Shown piece after piece: positions 31,214-33,812 of a stretch of DNA of 33,812 bases. Every line of letters starts with the position of its first letter. Within the stretch, counting starts at the first letter, position 1. Both the position numbers and the translations under genes were made by a program. The DNA comes from Candidatus Avoscillospira stercoripullorum (lineage in GTDB: Bacteria; Bacillota; Clostridia; Oscillospirales; Oscillospiraceae), in NCBI GenBank assembly GCA_018712905.1, contig DVGD01000147.1:1-33812 (forward strand), in the 5' to 3' direction. The notes under the pieces were generated by a model. It was not told the origin of the DNA. It did no database searches and saw only the letters and a list, made by a program, of their open reading frames with translations.

Positions 31214-32371
31214 ATGAACTACTATCCTTATTTCCAGCTGGCGCCGGTGTTGTTTGGCCGGGGTGTGGCCGGTCAAACCGGTGAAGTCGTCAAAAAACTG
31301 GGCTGCGGCAATGCGCTGCTGGTGACAGACCCAGGCGTTGCCGCCGTGGGCGCCGCGGAAACCGTCCGTGCCGCCCTGGCCGCCGCCGGCGTCGCCGTCA
31401 CGGTATGGGATCAGGCGCAGATGGATTGCCCCGAACAGACGGTGCGGGATGCAGCTGCCGTTGCCCGGGCACAGAAAGTGGACTGCGTGGTGGGCGTCGG
31501 CGGCGGCAGCGTGCTGGATACCGCCAAGGCCGTTGCCGCAGTGAGCGTCAACGGCGACGGTGTGCTGGGAGAGATGCCCTTGTATCTCACCGGGCAGAAG
31601 CAGTATGCCGTACCGCCGCTTGACGTGATTGAAGTGCCCACCACCTCCGGCACCGGTTCTGAGAGCACCTTTGTGGCCGTTGTCACCTCGGATGCCCTGG
31701 ACTGCAAGATCGGCCTGCCGGTGCATCCCGCCTACGGCGTGGTCGATCCTCTGCTGACGCGCACCGTGCCCCAGGATATTACCGCCTATACCGGCATGGA
31801 CGCATTCTCCCACGCCAACGAAGCGCTCACCGAGCAGAAGGCCTCCCGCCACTCCGATCTGCTGGCCTATGAAGCCATTCGGCTCATCCGGGATGATCTG
31901 CCTGCGGCAATTGCCGACGGCAGCAATATGGAAGCCCGTGAAAATCTAGCCTTTGCCAGCAATATCGCCGGTATCTCTTTCAATGAATCGGGCACCCATA
32001 TCGGCCATTCCATTGCCCATGCCCTGGGTCATGTCTATCACCTGCCCCACGGCGTCTGCTGCGCCAATGTAACGCCGGCTGTCATCGCCTTCACCGCACG
32101 CGCTTACCCGGAAAAGATGAGAAAGCTGGGAGAACTGATGGGCGCGGTGTTCTCCTCCGATGCGCCCGCCGAGATTGGCCGGGCAGCGGCAAAGGCCGTT
32201 CGGGAATTTGCCGTCCGGGTGGGCGTACCTACCTTCCGCCAGCTGGGTCTTGACGAGGAAAAGGTTTTGGCGGTTCGGGATGCCGTGTGGAACGATGCTC
32301 TGGCGCATGCCTACGGCGGCAGCTTCACACCCGAGGACGTGGAGCAAATGCTCCTGGATACGCTGGGATGA
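31214..32371 (+). CDS. Iron-containing alcohol dehydrogenase
   Basis: A 385-residue group III alcohol dehydrogenase. GGGSVLDTAKA (about 97-107) binds NAD(P). Metal ligands are Asp196 and His200 (DAFSH), His265 and His279 (GHSIAHALGHVYHLPHG), at almost the same numbers as in FucO. It likely oxidises or reduces a short alcohol/aldehyde or 2-hydroxy intermediate of the pathway. The ATG at 31214 has AGGAG eight bases upstream; a GTG at 31211 is an equal alternative. The stop overlaps the next gene's ATG (ATGA). Confidence 0.92.
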   Translation: MNYYPYFQLAPVLFGRGVAGQTGEVVKKLGCGNALLVTDPGVAAVGAAETVRAALAAAGVAVTVWDQAQMDCPEQTVRDAAAVARAQKVDCVVGVGGGSVLDTAKAVAAVSVNGDGVLGEMPLYLTGQKQYAVPPLDVIEVPTTSGTGSESTFVAVVTSDALDCKIGLPVHPAYGVVDPLLTRTVPQDITAYTGMDAFSHANEALTEQKASRHSDLLAYEAIRLIRDDLPAAIADGSNMEARENLAFASNIAGISFNESGTHIGHSIAHALGHVYHLPHGVCCANVTPAVIAFTARAYPEKMRKLGELMGAVFSSDAPAEIGRAAAKAVREFAVRVGVPTFRQLGLDEEKVLAVRDAVWNDALAHAYGGSFTPEDVEQMLLDTLG

Positions 32372-33366
32372 CGCGGTATTTAGAGGGAAAGGTGGCAATT
32401 GTCACCGGCTCGGGGCAAGGCATAGGCCGTGCCATCGCGGCGGCTCTGGCCGAGCAGGGCGCGGCGGTGGTTACCAATAATCGCCGTCCCGGCGCCACCA
32501 GCACCACCCAGCTCACCCCCGAGCGGCTTAGTAAACTCACGGAGGAAGAGCGGAACTGGGTCACACAAGAAATGCAGCGCTTCGGCGGGGATGCGGAAAG
32601 CACCGCAGAAATGATCCGCCAGCGCGGCGGCAAGGCCGTGGCCTGCTTTGCAGACATTACCGACTACGACGCCGCCGGACGCCTGATCGAGACGGCGGTG
32701 GAAGCCTTCGGCGGTGTGGATATTCTGGTCAACGTGGCGGGGGCGTTCGGCTTTTCTCCCTTTGAGAAGATGTCGCCGGCGCTGTTTCGAAAGGTTACCG
32801 CCGTCAAGCTGGACGGCTACTTCCATACCTGCCGTCATGCCGTCCCCCACATGCTGGAGAAGGGCTGGGGGCGGATCCTCAACTGCACCTCCCGGGCGTG
32901 GTTGGGCGACATCTTCCGCCACGCGGAATACTGCGCCGCCAATGCCGGGGTGGTGGGGCTGACCCGGGCGCTGGCTGTGGAATACGCCGGCCAGGGGATC
33001 ACCGCCAATTGTTTCTCCCCCTATGCCCGTACAAGATCGGCCATCGATCTTCAGATGTTTGACAAAACCGTGGAGCAGGCCGACCGGGTCATGGCGGTAG
33101 ACGGCGTCACCCCCAGGGTGGACAGCGCGCCGCCGCCGGAGGAACTGACGCCCCTCATATGCTATCTTTGTACCGATGCCGCGGCAAGGGTCAATGGCTC
33201 CGTCTTCAACATTGGCGGCAGCAAGATCGGCCTCTATTCCAATCCGGAGATCGTCTGCCAGGTCTGCAAGGCGCCGGGTGAGCGCTGGACTGTGGAAGAG
33301 TTGGTCCATTCCGCTGACGGAATGCTCCTCCAGGGCTACCACAGCGTGGTGGAAAACTACCGATAA
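32368..33366 (+). CDS. Short-chain dehydrogenase/reductase with altered catalytic motif
   Basis: A 332-residue SDR. The nucleotide motif is TGSGQGIG and the NVAG motif is present. An insertion of about 30 residues follows the second strand (NNRRPGATSTTQLTPERL...), resembling larger members related to the 17-beta-hydroxysteroid dehydrogenase type 4 group. Catalytic Ser175 (CTSRAW) and Tyr188 are kept, but the motif reads YCAAN, so the usual Lys is Asn192 (codon AAT). That should weaken or change catalysis unless another residue substitutes. A C-terminal tail of about 60 residues past the core is also present. It is coupled to the alcohol dehydrogenase by an ATGA overlap and ends the operon. 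Confidence 0.9.
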   Translation: MTRYLEGKVAIVTGSGQGIGRAIAAALAEQGAAVVTNNRRPGATSTTQLTPERLSKLTEEERNWVTQEMQRFGGDAESTAEMIRQRGGKAVACFADITDYDAAGRLIETAVEAFGGVDILVNVAGAFGFSPFEKMSPALFRKVTAVKLDGYFHTCRHAVPHMLEKGWGRILNCTSRAWLGDIFRHAEYCAANAGVVGLTRALAVEYAGQGITANCFSPYARTRSAIDLQMFDKTVEQADRVMAVDGVTPRVDSAPPPEELTPLICYLCTDAAARVNGSVFNIGGSKIGLYSNPEIVCQVCKAPGERWTVEELVHSADGMLLQGYHSVVENYR

Positions 33367-33398
33367 ATGCTCGATGTGCTGGACGTCCATTTTGCCAT

Positions 33399-33479
33399 GG
33401 GCGTCGAACCGTTGCTCCGAGGTTGGGACCATCAACGCCAAAAAAGATCCACACCCCCGTTGGGGATGCGGATCTTTTT
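33399..33479 (+). repeat. 81-bp direct repeat, copy 1
   Basis: It matches 33731-33811 over 81 bases with a single C/T difference (33469 against 33801). It begins GGGCGTCGAACC and ends in the terminator stem. Confidence 0.9.
33440..33479. terminator. Terminator of the long operon (repeat copy 1)
   Basis: A6-GATCC stem pairing with GGATC-T5, inner CCCC/GGGG and a GTT loop; one mismatch in the stem. A-rich and T-rich flanks make it work in both directions. It lies about 75 bases past the last gene. Confidence 0.8.
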
Positions 33480-33530
33480 GGGGATATCGCAACAGTATAG
33501 ATGCTGCAGCGCTCAGGTTTTCGCCCAAAA

Positions 33531-33565
33531 CCAAATCACAACCCAGCACAGCGGTTGTGATTTGG
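33531..33565. repeat. 13-bp perfect inverted repeat
   Basis: CCAAATCACAACC / GGTTGTGATTTGG with a nine-base loop, inside the region flanked by the 81-bp repeats. Confidence 0.75.
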
Positions 33566-33626
33566 AGAGGAGGAGCAAGGGAGCGAGCGGATGACATCTT
33601 TTTTTGCCATAGGCATAAAAAGATGT

Positions 33627-33650
33627 CGGAGCAAAGCGTACTTTGCTCCG
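33627..33650. repeat. 10-bp perfect hairpin
   Basis: CGGAGCAAAG-CGTA-CTTTGCTCCG, directly adjoining the imperfect hairpin at 33593-33627. Confidence 0.75.
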
Positions 33651-33730
33651 ACGTGGTGCCGGTGGCCGGCGTCTCCGCGCCAAGTGCCGCCGCGAGCGGC
33701 GGTTGCGCTCCGACACACCCGCCTGCGGGC

Positions 33731-33812
33731 GGGCGTCGAACCGTTGCTCCGAGGTTGGGACCATCAACGCCAAAAAAGATCCACACCCCCGTTGGGGATG
33801 TGGATCTTTTTT
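33731..33812 (+). repeat. 81-bp direct repeat, copy 2 (reaches window end)
   Basis: The second copy of the repeat at 33399-33479. Its terminator stem at 33772-33812 is better paired than in copy 1: 14 outer base pairs, then CCCC/GGGG after one mismatch, with T6 at the end. Confidence 0.9.

Larger units (their letters stand above)
33367..33812. other. Gene-free, hairpin-rich region at the operon end
   Basis: No credible gene. Minus-strand frames such as those reading LMVPTSEQRFDA come from the repeats. Content in order: first 81-bp repeat, a 13-bp hairpin (33531-33543 / 33553-33565), a hairpin at 33593-33627, a 10-bp hairpin (33627-33650), a 7-bp GC hairpin (33687-33702), and the second 81-bp repeat to the window end. 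Confidence 0.8.

Noticed and set aside
32380-33786. A 468-residue minus-strand frame and smaller frames with LMVPTSEQRFDA-like sequence
   Set aside because: They consist of antisense SDR sequence and the 81-bp repeat and hairpin block; such repeat-derived frames are not credible proteins.
33399-33812. CRISPR array
   Set aside because: Only two repeat copies, 81 bp long and about 250 bases apart, without spacers or cas genes.

Overview
The window looks like chromosomal DNA of an anaerobic gut-type Firmicute, most likely from the Oscillospiraceae or a close relative. The reasons are high-GC coding sequence with AT-rich sigma-A promoters, GGAGG-type ribosome binding sites, single-membrane lipoproteins with lipoboxes, two oxygen-sensitive glycyl radical enzymes, FadH/Bai-type flavoproteins, and intergenic palindromic repeats. 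The genus assignment is inference; no rRNA or tRNA gene was seen.

Layout. (a) 1-3514, minus strand: a BlaI/MecI-type repressor, a membrane-anchored NodB-like polysaccharide deacetylase and an alkaline phosphatase lipoprotein cut by the window start. (b) 3651-5986, plus strand: an AEC-family permease, then a separately promoted VCBS/FG-GAP-like propeller protein. (c) 6253-11716: a LysR regulator faces an operon of an FMN/FAD/Fe-S ene-reductase and glycyl radical enzyme 1 (GRE1). Both -35 boxes lie in the same TTGTTA repeat. (d) 11749-16141: an FGGY kinase plus DUF169-like protein faces a LacI-family regulator plus amidohydrolase. (e) 16478-33366: fifteen consecutive plus-strand genes with short gaps or ATGA overlaps. 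They are two isocitrate-lyase/PEP-mutase superfamily paralogues, a complete Liv-type ABC importer (lipoprotein, two permeases, two ATPases), GRE2 and its activase, a D-2-hydroxyacid dehydrogenase, a YhcH/YjgK/YiaL protein, a URO-D-like protein, a second ene-reductase, an iron alcohol dehydrogenase and a short-chain dehydrogenase. (f) 33367-33812: no gene, but two 81-bp direct repeats with terminators flanking a chain of hairpins.

Inferred joint role: blocks c-e look like one inducible anaerobic catabolic locus. A small, probably acidic or amino-acid-like compound would be imported, opened or dehydrated by radical chemistry, processed by flavin reduction and NAD-linked oxidation, and cleaved or rearranged by the lyase-like paralogues. 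The kinase, YhcH-like protein and lactonase-like amidohydrolase hint at a sugar or sugar-acid moiety. The substrate cannot be read from the sequence. Notable oddities are the missing catalytic Cys motif in both lyase paralogues, a Lys-to-Asn change in the dehydrogenase catalytic motif, an unusual active-site motif in GRE1, only one activase for two glycyl radical enzymes, and a double TTGCGCAA palindrome at the promoter of the long operon.
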